Origin: an uncultured Christensenella sp.
GTDB lineage: Bacteria; Bacillota; Clostridia; Christensenellales; UBA3700
Reading direction: 5' to 3'
NCBI GenBank assembly: GCA_910579785.1
Contig: CAJTVJ010000023.1
Location: 1-25,434, forward strand
Length of the DNA: 25,434 nt
The notes under the pieces were generated by a model, which was given only the letters and a program-made list of their open reading frames with translations, made no database searches and was not told the DNA's origin. This document shows positions 1 through 7,320 of the stretch, one piece after another. The position numbers and the translations under genes are program-made. Position 1 is the stretch's first letter, and every line of letters starts with the position of its first letter.

Positions 1-131
1 TCCAAGAAAAGTATACATTTACTGACCTTGCAAAGTTGAATGTAACTCGCGCGCGAAATATACTCTTTATAAAAAAATACGCCGTTTCGTAACAAAAAAA
101 CGGCAGTCAGTAAATGTATACTTTTCTTAGA
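1..131. repeat. Inverted repeat flanking a small hairpin
   Basis: Bases 4-26 and 106-128 are a perfect 23-bp inverted repeat; over 1-26 versus 106-131 it is 25 of 26. Inside lies a second inverted pair (81-87 and 98-104, GCCGTTT / AAACGGC). The layout, long matching ends around about 80 bp of non-coding DNA, resembles a miniature inverted-repeat element or a large terminator. The left edge is at the window boundary, so target-site duplications cannot be judged. Confidence 0.6.
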
Positions 132-213
132 ATGGGTGTAAATGACTTTAAAATTAGAATGAAAATGTATGATTATTATATATGTTTTAATAGGAAAATA
201 TAATAAAATTAAA

Positions 214-1095
214 TCAGTGATATATTTGGTTAAAGATATATTCGCAATAAATTTTGGCTACGTTGGCGCCGCAGGTCGCTTCCATGCCTCCAAAGAAGGC
301 ATTGGAATTTACTTCGCAGATATAATATTTGCCGTTGCCTATCAGCACGTCAATACCGCAATAGTCAAGTCCAAGCAAATCTGCGACCTTTTCGCACATT
401 GCCTTTAAATCGTCCGAAATAGTAATTCTCTCGCCTACGCCTCCAAGCTCAATGTTGGAGCGAAAGTCGACTTGCGACTTTCTAAGCATTGCCGATACAA
501 CCTTGCCTCCTACGGCAATAACTCTTATGTCAATACCGCAACTTTCTTTGATAAACTGTTGATACAGATGCGGCATACATTTTAATTTTTCTGAGATATC
601 TATAAGCTCTTGTCTGCACTCTGCCTTATATACTCCTTTGCCAAGCGAGCCGTAGCAGGTCTTCACGATCAAAGGATAGCCAAGAGTATTCTCTACTATA
701 TCCAGAGAACTTTCATCAAGCGTTTCTTTGGGGTCATAGCACATAAGTCCCGACATAGTGTGAGGCATAGATATACCGTGACTTGACAACAAAATTGCCG
801 TCGTCATCTTGTCGTCGCAAGCCTGTATCGCAGAATGCGAATTGAAAAGCCTAAGTCCGCCCTTTTCCAGCATAGCCGACATATATTTGTCCTTGTCAAG
901 ATATATGCAAAAATCATACTCGCTTAAATCGCCTATCAGATTGCCGTAAGAATCTATCTGTTTGAAAAAACTGTTGTTGCGCTTTACGTCGACAACTACG
1001 CCAAGCTTCTCCATCTCTTCTTTGAGCCTCAAAGCTTGATTTATCGCGCTTGGCAATTTGTAATAGGCATTTATGATAATCAAACCTCTTTTCAT
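214..1095 (-). CDS. ATP-grasp ligase, RimK-like
   Basis: A 293-aa protein with the layout of the RimK/ATP-grasp family, which joins an amine to a carboxylate through an acyl-phosphate using ATP. The central part has the ATP-grasp pattern GYPLIVKTCYGSLGKGVY (lysine followed by a glycine-rich loop), then YQQFI in the hinge. The C-terminal half has DIRVIAVGGKVV and GIDVLIGNGKYYICEVNSN, matching the metal-binding Asp/Glu/Asn strand of the family. I chose the ATG at 1095, not the one at 1113, because GAGGT lies 6 nt upstream and 1113 falls inside the likely -10 box. The substrate cannot be told from sequence. The gene stands alone, with tRNA-Asn divergent on its upstream side. Confidence 0.85.
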   Translation of the reverse strand: MKRGLIIINAYYKLPSAINQALRLKEEMEKLGVVVDVKRNNSFFKQIDSYGNLIGDLSEYDFCIYLDKDKYMSAMLEKGGLRLFNSHSAIQACDDKMTTAILLSSHGISMPHTMSGLMCYDPKETLDESSLDIVENTLGYPLIVKTCYGSLGKGVYKAECRQELIDISEKLKCMPHLYQQFIKESCGIDIRVIAVGGKVVSAMLRKSQVDFRSNIELGGVGERITISDDLKAMCEKVADLLGLDYCGIDVLIGNGKYYICEVNSNAFFGGMEATCGANVAKIYCEYIFNQIYH

Positions 1096-1111
1096 ATTCG
1101 ACCTCGCAATC

Positions 1112-1141
1112 ATAATAACACGAAGGCTTGATTTAAGTCAA
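1112..1141 (-). promoter_or_regulatory. Probable promoter of the ATP-grasp gene
   Basis: On the minus strand TTGACT (1141-1136) and TATTAT (1117-1112) are separated by 18 nt. Transcription would begin near 1105, giving a leader of only about 10 nt. Confidence 0.45.
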
Positions 1142-1290
1142 ACGCCGACGGACATAAATCAAATACTTATTGGGGCGTCATATCCAAGATAATTTGCGCC
1201 AATATCCGCACGTTTGCGCGGCGCAGCTCATACAATACTAAGAAGAGATAAAGACCTCCTACAAAATTTTTAAAAATTGAGAAAAAACTC

Positions 1291-1319
1291 TTGACAATTA
1301 AATAAATTTACTTTAATAT
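1291..1319 (+). promoter_or_regulatory. Promoter of tRNA-Asn
   Basis: Consensus TTGACA (1291-1296), 17-nt spacer, TAATAT (1314-1319), ending 21 nt before the tRNA. The 1117-1290 stretch upstream holds no convincing gene. Confidence 0.8.
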
Positions 1320-1340
1320 AAATATGCTTGATAGCAAAAT

Positions 1341-1416
1341 GCCCTTATAGCTCAGTCGGTAGAGCATGCGGCTGTTAACCGCAGTGTCATAGGTTCGAGT
1401 CCTATTGAGGGCGCCA
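1341..1416 (+). tRNA. tRNA-Asn(GTT), CCA encoded
   Basis: A full cloverleaf can be folded. The acceptor 1341-1347 pairs with 1406-1412 (one G-U). The anticodon stem TGCGG/CCGCA encloses loop CTGTTAA with anticodon GTT, and the T-loop is TTCGAGT. The discriminator is G1413 and CCA is encoded at 1414-1416. Confidence 0.97.
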
Positions 1417-1447
1417 AAAACGACATACTTCACGGTATGTCGTTTTT
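1416..1447 (+). terminator. Rho-independent terminator after tRNA-Asn
   Basis: A 13-bp stem (1416-1428 with 1435-1447) flanked by A-runs and T-runs. It starts at the CCA end of the tRNA and could also stop minus-strand transcription coming from the comF operon. Confidence 0.85.
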
Positions 1448-1468
1448 AATTATATCAAAAATTATAGA

Positions 1469-1627
1469 TTAGTTGAGCGCGTAGACTTTGACGTAATCAA
1501 TGACAAAAGTAGATACGAAGTCCTTGCCATTGCGCTCTATCTCGCCAGTCCAAGTATATTTATTTTTTGGATTGGACGGGTCTGCCGTGCCGTACTCGCC
1601 TGCAATTTCCACACTGAGCCGTAAAAT
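1469..1627 (-). pseudogene. C-terminal remnant of a GH16-like glycoside hydrolase
   Basis: On the minus strand an open stretch of 52 codons ends at TAA (1469-1471). It reads RLSVEIAGEYG ... TFVIDYVKVYALN. The closing VIDYVKVY and the preceding L-S-V-E-I-A-G strand match the last two strands of family 16 beta-glucanases/laminarinases (typically ...VDYVRVYQ). No start codon or catalytic ExDxxE motif is present, so it is a tail without a body. It joins directly, in the same frame, to the TGA stop of the unrelated 169-aa gene upstream, which suggests a deletion or rearrangement endpoint near 1625. Confidence 0.65.
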
Positions 1628-2137
1628 TCATTCATAAAAATCAAAGTCGTCCATATATTCCCAATCGCTTATATCAGGAGCTACACCCTGCAAATAATCG
1701 CCAAACAACCTCTCAACCTGTCCTTTATCTTCTGTCATTATTCTGTATTGACTGTGCAAGACTCCCTTGTCGCTTCTGCGGCGAACTTGCGCTTCGACAA
1801 TATATATGCCGCCTTCGTCCCAAGCAGATTGAATAAAAACGCATCCGCCTATGCTTTTGGAATTTTCCAATATGACAAACTGCAACAAACCGTCGCTCAT
1901 TTTATCAAAAAATTCGCAAACAACGCTATACGTCGGTTGCAAGATTTGCTCTTCATTCCTGTCGTCGTTATATCCCACTGTGAATCTGTATCCCTCATAA
2001 GGTTGAGCTCTCTGTTCGTCAATTTCGTCGACGATAATGTCGCTTTGCGGCTTTTCAGGCGGCGCATTCTTTTTCTTGCGTTTTTCTTTTAACGCTCTTA
2101 TCAGATTGGGTATCAATCCTCCGACTTTTACTTCCAT
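1628..2137 (-). CDS. Hypothetical protein, 169 aa
   Basis: I do not recognise this protein. It has no signal peptide or long membrane segment. The N-terminus is basic (RALKEKRKKKNAPPEK), followed by an acidic stretch and then an alternating hydrophobic region suggestive of a beta-rich domain (LQFVILENSKSIGGCVFIQ; GGIYIVEAQVRRR), with an acidic, aromatic C-terminal end. The ATG at 2137 is preferred over the GTG at 2143, because AGGA sits 7 nt before the ATG but touches the GTG. It lies 22 nt behind the glucosidase gene on the same strand and is probably the last gene of the comF-glucosidase operon. Its role is unknown. Confidence 0.6.
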   Translation of the reverse strand: MEVKVGGLIPNLIRALKEKRKKKNAPPEKPQSDIIVDEIDEQRAQPYEGYRFTVGYNDDRNEEQILQPTYSVVCEFFDKMSDGLLQFVILENSKSIGGCVFIQSAWDEGGIYIVEAQVRRRSDKGVLHSQYRIMTEDKGQVERLFGDYLQGVAPDISDWEYMDDFDFYE

Positions 2138-2159
2138 TTTCACTTCCTCACTCTATTTA

Positions 2160-3827
2160 TTATTTTATTTCATATACTAAGGCTTCATATTCCCTAAGTA
2201 ACAAATTATTTTGCAAATCTTGCGCGTCTTTATAATTTGCAAGCGCAAGCTTGCTGCTTTCAAAAGCAAAATCGTTAGGCAATTTAAATTTGACGCGCTT
2301 GTTTTTGAAATTGGCAATGACAAGCAATCTTTGTCCTTTAAATTCTCTTACGTATGCAAATACGTCTTTATGCTTCGGCCGCACAAGCGAAAAATCTCCG
2401 CTTATCACGACGTCTTTGCCCTTGCGATAGGAGATAGCTTTGCGGTAGAAATTCAGCAAACTGTCTTCCCTTGCCTCGCTGTCTTTGACGTTGATATCTT
2501 TGAAATTGGGATTGACTTTCATCCAAGGCTCTGCCGTCGAAAATCCGGCATTGTCTCCGTCAGTCCACTGCATAGGAGTGCGCGCATGATCCCTTGCTCT
2601 TTTAAGCAACACTTTCTTTGCATACGGCATCAAAATCGGCGCTACCTTTTTGACCGTTGCCAAAGCGTTGACAGACATGATGTCCTTGTAATCTTCTACT
2701 GCAAAGTTGCAGTTGGTCATACCTATTTCCTGTCCCTGATAGATATAAGGCGTTGCTCTCAAAAATAAAATTGCCGCGGCGAGCGACATACCTGCAAGCT
2801 CTCTCTTGTCCTTATAATCACCGACAAATCTAGGCAGGCACCTAGGCTGGTCGTGATTTTCTAAAAATACAGTCGGCTGACACGTCTTGGGGAGCTGCTG
2901 CCACCTGTCAAGCACTTTCTTAAATTTGACCAAATCAAATCTCTTTGGCAAAACGTTGAGCCTAAAATCAACGCTCATATGGTCAAAGCTGAACACCGAA
3001 TCAAGCTCTCCGACGCTTTCGTCAATAGCGTCAAAAGCATTGTCGGGAGTGATGCCTATCGACTCGCCAACCGTCATACTGTCATATCGGGAAAAGCTTC
3101 TCTCATTGAGCTCATGAATATACTCGTGATATCTCGGTCCCACTGCATACTGCTCATAACCCACAAGCAGAAAAGCCGGCTTTCCGTTGGGCAGTCCGTC
3201 TTTTTTGGATATATAGGTGATGACGTCGCATCTAAATCCGTCGACGCCCAAATCAAACCAATAGTTGCAAATATCGGCGACCTCTTGGCGCACTTTGGGA
3301 TTTTCCCAATTCAAATCGGGTTGCTTCTTGGAAAAGAGATGGAGATACCACTCGCCGCTCTCTTCGTCATACTCCCAAGCAGGTCCCGTAAAATTCGACG
3401 TCCAATTATTGGGCGGCTTTTTGCCGTCTTTGCCCCTGCCGCGCCGCCAAATATAATAGTCTCTATACTCGCTGTCTTTATTGCGGCTCTCGACAAACCA
3501 TGCGTGTTCGTCAGAAGTATGATTGACGACGAGGTCCATGACAAGACGTATGCCCCTTTCGTGCATACCTGCTATCATCTCTTTCCAATCGTCAAGCGTG
3601 CCGAACTCGTCCATGATGTCTCTATAATCGCTTATGTCATAGCCGTTGTCGTCGTTGGGAGATTTATATACGGGCGAAAGCCACACCGCGTCGACGCCCA
3701 AACTCTTGATATAGTCAAGCTTGGAAATTATGCCGCGAATGTCGCCGACCCCGTCGCCGTTGCCGTCGCAAAAACTGCGCGGATAAATTTGATATACGAC
3801 AGCGTCTTTATACCACCTTGTCTTCAT
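2160..3827 (-). CDS. Alpha-glucosidase, GH13 oligo-1,6-glucosidase type
   Basis: A 555-aa cytoplasmic GH13 enzyme expected to cleave glucose from short alpha-linked oligosaccharides. All four GH13 regions are visible. Region I is DLVVNH (98-103), region II GFRCD with nucleophile D201, region III TVGES with acid/base E255, and region IV ENHD with D326. The DGNGDGVGD loop at 21-29 is the calcium site usual in this subfamily. D201 is followed by Val-Ile; in the yeast and Bacillus enzymes Val there goes with alpha-1,6 specificity and Thr with alpha-1,4, so isomaltose-type substrates are favoured (inference). Trehalose-6-phosphate hydrolase is a close alternative. The start at 3827 has GGGAGGAG 3 nt upstream; the longer frame to 3905 would overlap comF and has no such site. 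It lies 49 nt after comF. Confidence 0.93.
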   Translation of the reverse strand: MKTRWYKDAVVYQIYPRSFCDGNGDGVGDIRGIISKLDYIKSLGVDAVWLSPVYKSPNDDNGYDISDYRDIMDEFGTLDDWKEMIAGMHERGIRLVMDLVVNHTSDEHAWFVESRNKDSEYRDYYIWRRGRGKDGKKPPNNWTSNFTGPAWEYDEESGEWYLHLFSKKQPDLNWENPKVRQEVADICNYWFDLGVDGFRCDVITYISKKDGLPNGKPAFLLVGYEQYAVGPRYHEYIHELNERSFSRYDSMTVGESIGITPDNAFDAIDESVGELDSVFSFDHMSVDFRLNVLPKRFDLVKFKKVLDRWQQLPKTCQPTVFLENHDQPRCLPRFVGDYKDKRELAGMSLAAAILFLRATPYIYQGQEIGMTNCNFAVEDYKDIMSVNALATVKKVAPILMPYAKKVLLKRARDHARTPMQWTDGDNAGFSTAEPWMKVNPNFKDINVKDSEAREDSLLNFYRKAISYRKGKDVVISGDFSLVRPKHKDVFAYVREFKGQRLLVIANFKNKRVKFKLPNDFAFESSKLALANYKDAQDLQNNLLLREYEALVYEIK

Positions 3828-3876
3828 AAACTCCTCCCTATTTATATAATATAATACAATACTTTTTGCCAATTTG

Positions 3877-4650
3877 CTATGACGTTGCATCTTCGGCAAC
3901 AACACGCTCCACCTTATATCTTGTGCTTGCGAAAGTCAAAAGATATACGCTTGCCGCGCCTGCCTTTTTAAGAGTATAGGCTATCTCGCTGGCAGTGCTG
4001 CCCGTCGTCATAACGTCGTCAACTATCAGTATGTTCTTGTCCTTGACTTCGTCCTCTTTCTCAACGCGATACGCGTCTTTTAGATTACTCTCCCTCTCCT
4101 CGCCGCTGAGTTTTGCCTGCTCTTTGGTATCCCTTATCTTAGTCAGCAAATCACATCTCAACGCAAGAGCCGACCTTTCGCAAAAGGTCTTGGCAATCTC
4201 CAAAGATTGATTAAAACCTCTTATCTTCTTTTTTGATTTTGTCAACGGCACGGGAATTGCGATATCCACATCAACGCCGTCAAACTGACTTTGATATCTC
4301 TCGACAAGAAAGTCCGCGATATACTTGCCGAAATATCTCTTGCATCCAAACTTGATACCTCTGACTATCTCCATTGCAACGTCGTCATACACCACGCAAG
4401 AACGGGCAAAGTCAAAGTGTCTTTTGTGAGCTTGGCAAGTGAGACAGTAGTCCGCCTCGTTGTATTGCAATCTGCCGCATTTCTTGCACATATTGTCATT
4501 GATATAAGTCAATTTATCATGACATTTCTGACACAGTCCGACGCTTGACTTCTCTTGCAGCTCATCGTCGCACACTATGCAATTATATTTATCGACAAAT
4601 AGTTCAGATAATAAGTTTTTGAAAAATTTTGATATTTTTCCTTTATCCAT
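3877..4650 (-). CDS. comF: ComF family phosphoribosyltransferase-like protein
   Basis: A 257-aa ComF/GntX-type protein. The N-terminal third holds CxxC pairs (CIVCDDE, CQKCHDK, CKKCGR, CLTCQ) forming the zinc-finger part. The middle has the family pattern IPVPL ... RGFNQS. The C-terminal half is a type I phosphoribosyltransferase fold with the PRPP loop ILIVDDVMTTGST. In Bacillus and Haemophilus such proteins are needed for DNA uptake; the catalytic activity is unknown. No ribosome site precedes the ATG at 4650 and no later Met fits, so translation may be nearly leaderless (see the promoter at 4663). It is the first gene of the run with the glucosidase. Confidence 0.9.
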   Translation of the reverse strand: MDKGKISKFFKNLLSELFVDKYNCIVCDDELQEKSSVGLCQKCHDKLTYINDNMCKKCGRLQYNEADYCLTCQAHKRHFDFARSCVVYDDVAMEIVRGIKFGCKRYFGKYIADFLVERYQSQFDGVDVDIAIPVPLTKSKKKIRGFNQSLEIAKTFCERSALALRCDLLTKIRDTKEQAKLSGEERESNLKDAYRVEKEDEVKDKNILIVDDVMTTGSTASEIAYTLKKAGAASVYLLTFASTRYKVERVVAEDATS

Positions 4651-4662
4651 AGTATATATTTG

Positions 4663-4671
4663 ATTATAACA
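4663..4671 (-). promoter_or_regulatory. Extended -10 promoter before comF
   Basis: On the minus strand TGT precedes TATAAT (4668-4663), an extended -10; no good -35 box lies 16-18 nt upstream. Predicted transcription start is about 4656, roughly 6 nt before the comF ATG. Confidence 0.5.
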
Positions 4672-4736
4672 TACATAAATAAAGAATTCAATACCCTTTT
4701 GTTTTTTTGCTTGGTAAAATAAAATTTAAAATGACA

Positions 4737-4766
4737 AAGACCCGTTTGTCTTTGCAAACGGGTCTT
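4737..4766 (-). terminator. Terminator of mscL
   Basis: A perfect 12-bp stem (4737-4748 with 4755-4766) with a 6-nt loop, followed on the minus strand by a T-rich stretch. It separates mscL from comF. Confidence 0.8.
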
Positions 4767-4782
4767 ATATAATCAGCGTGAC

Positions 4783-5469
4783 TTATTTAGTTTTATTTGT
4801 CTTTTTGGCAGGCTGCTTTGTCGCTGACTGCTTTTCCTTTGGCTGCATTGTCAAAAGCAAGTCTCTTATCTGTCTGAGTATGTCCTCTTGGCTCTCCTTG
4901 ACTTGCATATCCTCGACGGTTTCTTTGGCGACCTCTTGCGGCGCGGTTTCCGCCGCGATTTCTTCTTGCGGCTGAGCGTCTTGCGTAGCTTGCTCTTGCT
5001 GCTTTTGCTCTTCTTCCGCAGCGGCGGCAACTACCTCTTGCGCGGCTTCCGCAGGAGCGTCCTCGGGCTTACTGTCAAAGGTATGCTTTGCCTTTTCCGC
5101 TATCTTCTCGCTTGCCTTTCTGATATTCATGATTATTCTCAGCGTAGTAAAAATACAAAGCGCGATTATCAAAAAGTTGATGATACTCTGCAAGAAATTA
5201 CCGTAATTCCAAAGTATCGCTTCTGGATTGATAGAGCCGTCTTCAAGATACTTATTGACTCCGTTGAGCACGACCGACAGCCCCTCAACTCCATTGCCTG
5301 TCGCGAGGTTGAGCAATGGCATGATTATGTCCTTGACCAAGCTGTTGACTATTGCGCTGAACGCGCTGCCGATAACTACGCCGACAGCCATATCCATCAC
5401 GTTGCCTTTTGTTATAAAAGCTTTAAAATCCGAAAAGAACGTGCTTTTCTTTCTCTTTTTCTTCTCCAT
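4783..5469 (-). CDS. mscL: Large-conductance mechanosensitive channel with extended C-terminal linker
   Basis: A 228-aa MscL, the homopentameric inner-membrane valve that opens on hypo-osmotic shock. The N-terminal helix FFSDFKAFITKGNVMDMAVG (11-30) leads into TM1 (about 26-50, with GVVIGSAF). The periplasmic loop is followed by TM2 (about 90-113, NFLIIALCIFTTLRII). The usual C-terminal helix is present at about 193-208 (ESQEDILRQIRDLLL). Between TM2 and that helix lies a low-complexity Ala/Glu/Gln linker of about 60 residues (131-190), and a Lys-rich tail follows. E. coli MscL has 136 residues, so this one is about 90 longer. AAGGAG lies 6 nt before the ATG. It is transcribed alone. Confidence 0.95.
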   Translation of the reverse strand: MEKKKRKKSTFFSDFKAFITKGNVMDMAVGVVIGSAFSAIVNSLVKDIIMPLLNLATGNGVEGLSVVLNGVNKYLEDGSINPEAILWNYGNFLQSIINFLIIALCIFTTLRIIMNIRKASEKIAEKAKHTFDSKPEDAPAEAAQEVVAAAAEEEQKQQEQATQDAQPQEEIAAETAPQEVAKETVEDMQVKESQEDILRQIRDLLLTMQPKEKQSATKQPAKKTNKTK

Positions 5470-5496
5470 ATCTTTCTCCTTGGTTATTATGATAAA

Positions 5497-5526
5497 ATTA
5501 TAATATCAATTCAAGAAATATGTCAA
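5497..5526 (-). promoter_or_regulatory. Promoter of mscL
   Basis: TTGACA (5526-5521), 18-nt spacer, TATAAT (5502-5497) on the minus strand, 27 nt before the start codon. Both boxes are perfect consensus. Confidence 0.8.
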
Positions 5527-5700
5527 TTATAATTGATATAGACGGCGCGTTTTCTTCGCTTGTCAATATAAAATATCTCTATCAGCCTTGACAAATGACG
5601 TTGCGTCCGCCTGCGTATTCTACGTCATTAAAGAGTTTGATGCAATCTTCGCCGTCTCTGCGCTTTTAATCTCTTTTTGCTCAACACAGACACCTCTTGG
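5527..5700. other. Non-coding gap with nested inverted repeats
   Basis: Two nested inverted pairs are visible: 5540-5547 with 5650-5657 (AGACGGCG / CGCCGTCT) and 5594-5601 with 5622-5629 (AATGACGT / ACGTCATT). No gene is supported. A minus-strand stretch ending near 5586 reads like a short protein tail but starts right after a stop codon. It may be a decayed gene or a weak terminator of the DUF3592-like gene. Confidence 0.4.
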
Positions 5701-6120
5701 CTAATTGTTTATGACGCATCTATAAACAAATATTCCTATTCCGCACAATACAAGCACACCGCTTATAATGTAAAGAATGACGGGTATAAAATATTTATTT
5801 TCTACAAACGCGTACTTAAAAGGTTGTTGAGGATCGTATGAGATTTTCATTTTCGCCCCTATACTCTTAGGTCTTGTGGTATAGACGTCGCTGACCGCAA
5901 AATATTGAATACCGTCTACCGTATACTCAACTTTCTCGGCATATACGTAATAATGTCCGTCGTCGTCATATTCCGACTTCTCAACGTATCCGATTACGCG
6001 CGCCTCCGTCTCAACGTATCCTTCGGCTTTTTTATTAGAGACGAAAAGTATTACGCTGCCTACAACGGCTAAGACGACCGCTAAGGCTGCTATAATCAAA
6101 AATAAACCTTTATCTTTCAC
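5701..6120 (-). CDS. DUF3592-like membrane protein
   Basis: A 139-aa protein with one hydrophobic helix near the N-terminus (LFLIIAALAVVLAVVGSVIL) and one at the C-terminus (FIPVILYIISGVLVLCGIGI). Between them is a beta-rich extracytoplasmic domain with VEYTVDGIQYFAVS and IGAKMKISYDPQQPFKYAF, the pattern seen in DUF3592 proteins. Function is unknown. The GTG at 6120 is chosen because AAGGAG lies 8 nt before it. The ATG at 6150 has no ribosome site and lies at the likely transcription signals. It is transcribed alone, divergently from the zinc repressor. Confidence 0.75.
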   Translation of the reverse strand: MKDKGLFLIIAALAVVLAVVGSVILFVSNKKAEGYVETEARVIGYVEKSEYDDDGHYYVYAEKVEYTVDGIQYFAVSDVYTTRPKSIGAKMKISYDPQQPFKYAFVENKYFIPVILYIISGVLVLCGIGIFVYRCVINN

Positions 6121-6140
6121 AGTTATTTCTCCTTTGCAAC

Positions 6141-6169
6141 ATTCTATCACATATAAAATTATTTTGCAA
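6141..6169 (-). promoter_or_regulatory. Promoter of the DUF3592-like gene
   Basis: TTGCAA (6169-6164), 17-nt spacer, TAGAAT (6146-6141) with an extended TG on the minus strand. The predicted start, about 6134, supports the GTG start at 6120. Confidence 0.6.
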
Positions 6170-6257
6170 TACCATATTTTTAAAGGCAGTGCCTTTGCCT
6201 TCTATTCTTTGTCTACACCGGCTGTCAAAAATTTTTTTATTATTTTTGAAAAAACCC

Positions 6258-6286
6258 TTGACAATTTAATTTGATTTGCATATACT
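6258..6286 (+). promoter_or_regulatory. Promoter of the zinc-efflux operon
   Basis: TTGACA (6258-6263), exactly 17 nt, TATACT (6281-6286). The repressor operator begins 9 nt downstream. Confidence 0.82.
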
Positions 6287-6294
6287 AATGTTGA

Positions 6295-6318
6295 ACATTT
6301 GAGTAATAATTCAAATGT
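6295..6318 (+). promoter_or_regulatory. Operator for the ArsR/SmtB repressor
   Basis: A perfect dyad ACATTTGA (6295-6302) and TCAAATGT (6311-6318) with an 8-nt spacer. It resembles CadC/CzrA/SmtB operators (TTGAA/TTCAA-type half sites) and covers the transcription start, so binding would block initiation and allow autoregulation. Confidence 0.75.
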
Positions 6319-6329
6319 AGGGAGATATC

Positions 6330-6656
6330 ATGGAAGAACAATATGACAAAATAGCTGCGATAAAAGCCAAAATGCCAGACGAGGATACGACGTATTCTCT
6401 TGCAGAACTTTTTAAGGCTTTGGGCGATCCTACGAGAGCAAAAATACTCAGCTGTCTGCAAATTTCCGATTTGTGCGTCAGCGAAATCGCAGATATTCTC
6501 GACATGACGATTTCCGCAGTCTCGCATCAACTCAGAGTGCTTCGCAACATAAAACTCGTCAAAGGAATAAAGGACGGCAAAGAGGTCAAATATTCGCTTG
6601 ACGACAATCACGTCACACTCATAATGCAATGCGGACTAAGCCACATCAACGAATAA
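6330..6656 (+). CDS. ArsR/SmtB family metal-sensing repressor (alpha5 zinc site)
   Basis: A 108-aa winged-helix repressor. LFKALGDPTRAKIL (28-40) starts the family core, and the recognition helix is around 58-71 (DMTISAVSHQLRVL). The C-terminal helix carries D92, H94, H105 and E108, the exact spacing of the SmtB alpha5 zinc ligands (D104, H106, H117, E120). The alpha3 cadmium site is incomplete: the ELCVCDL of CadC is here DLCVSEI, with only C49 left. This predicts a zinc (cobalt) sensor that releases the operator when metal binds. AGGGAG lies 5 nt before the ATG. It is the first gene of the efflux operon, 34 nt ahead of the HMA gene. Confidence 0.93.
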   Translation: MEEQYDKIAAIKAKMPDEDTTYSLAELFKALGDPTRAKILSCLQISDLCVSEIADILDMTISAVSHQLRVLRNIKLVKGIKDGKEVKYSLDDNHVTLIMQCGLSHINE

Positions 6657-6690
6657 ACTAACGCGACATATCGTCGCATAAGGAGTAAAT

Positions 6691-6909
6691 ATGAAAAAGA
6701 CTTTTAAACTTCAAGATTTGGACTGCGCCAACTGCGCGGCAAAAATGGAACGCGGAATCTCCAAAATCGACGGCGTGAAGCAAGTCAACGTCAACTTCTT
6801 GACGCAGAGAATGACGATAGAAGCAGACGACGATAGATTTGAAGAGATAATGGACCAAGTCGTAAAAACCTGCAAAAAGGTTGAGCCAGACTGCGTGATA
6901 TTGAGATAA
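6691..6909 (+). CDS. Free-standing heavy-metal-associated (HMA) domain protein
   Basis: A 72-aa single HMA domain with DLDCANCAAKMERGI at 9-23; Cys12 and Cys15 form the metal-binding CxxC. The ferredoxin-like pattern continues with VNVNFLTQRMTI. Such domains usually form the N-terminus of ZntA/CadA ATPases; here it is a separate protein and the ATPase lacks it, so it probably delivers metal to the pump. AAGGAG lies 6 nt before the ATG. A strong terminator follows directly, so read-through to the ATPase may be limited. Confidence 0.92.
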   Translation: MKKTFKLQDLDCANCAAKMERGISKIDGVKQVNVNFLTQRMTIEADDDRFEEIMDQVVKTCKKVEPDCVILR

Positions 6910-6932
6910 TACGGAGACGGCAGTCTCCCCCG

Positions 6933-6954
6933 ACGGGGGCAACCCCGTTTTTTG
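6933..6954 (+). terminator. Terminator after the HMA gene
   Basis: The stem ACGGGG / CCCCGT (6933-6938 with 6943-6948) is closed by a GCAA loop and followed by a T-run. It lies inside what should be one operon. Confidence 0.8.
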
Positions 6955-7019
6955 AGGAGATACGATTGAATAATTGCTCAAATAATTAAGCAATATGGAT
7001 ATTCCTTTTAGCTTGGCTG

Positions 7020-7320
7020 ATGTGACCTGGGCGGTCACCGCGACTTTAAATGTAATGTCATTTCGGTCAAAATGACTCAAAGCTTGATTAGTTACTAGCG
7101 ATATTTGGTCACCTCGACCGCAGCGGAGAGGTCTCAACGAGTTGAATAATAAGTACCGACAAAATGTAGCGCAAGCGTGCATTTTCGTTTGGTCGGCATT
7201 AGCGGAACCCGACTGTATGCTTAGCAATCACTTTGCTTTGCTAAGTGATTGTGTATTTTAAAGTCGCGGTGAACGCCCAAGTCATTTCGACCAAGCGTAG
7301 CGCGTGGAGAAATCTCATCG
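7020..7320. repeat. Inverted-repeat-bounded insertion with palindromic REP-like units
   Basis: Bases 7028-7050 and 7257-7279 form a 23-bp inverted repeat with one mismatch. Outside and inside are copies of the dispersed TCAYYTCGACC...GGAGARRTCT repeat: 7057-7076 (GTCATTT / AAATGAC palindrome), 7108-7136 and 7281-7320. A further hairpin has stem AATCACTT / AAGTGATT. No gene is seen from 6910 to 7447. The unit lies between the HMA and ATPase genes and looks like a MITE-type insertion. Confidence 0.6.

Noticed and set aside
1180..1285. Hydrophobic minus-strand frame (FVGGLYLFLVLYELRR...)
   Set aside because: No start codon with ribosome site, and the tRNA-Asn promoter overlaps its upstream end.
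1625..1630. Stop-codon read-through (TGA) to make a fused 169-aa + GH16 protein
   Set aside because: No selenocysteine element or read-through context, and the two parts belong to unrelated protein types.
2979..3854. 291-aa plus-strand frame opposite the glucosidase
   Set aside because: Shadow of the GH13 gene, whose catalytic motifs are all intact.
5586..5666. Minus-strand piece reading like a protein tail (GEDCIKLFNDVEYAGG)
   Set aside because: Starts just after an in-frame stop, has no start codon, and I cannot place it in a family.
6966..6989. Seven-codon TTG frame behind GAGGAG, a possible leader peptide
   Set aside because: Lies after a terminator with no attenuator structure that would use it; too little support.
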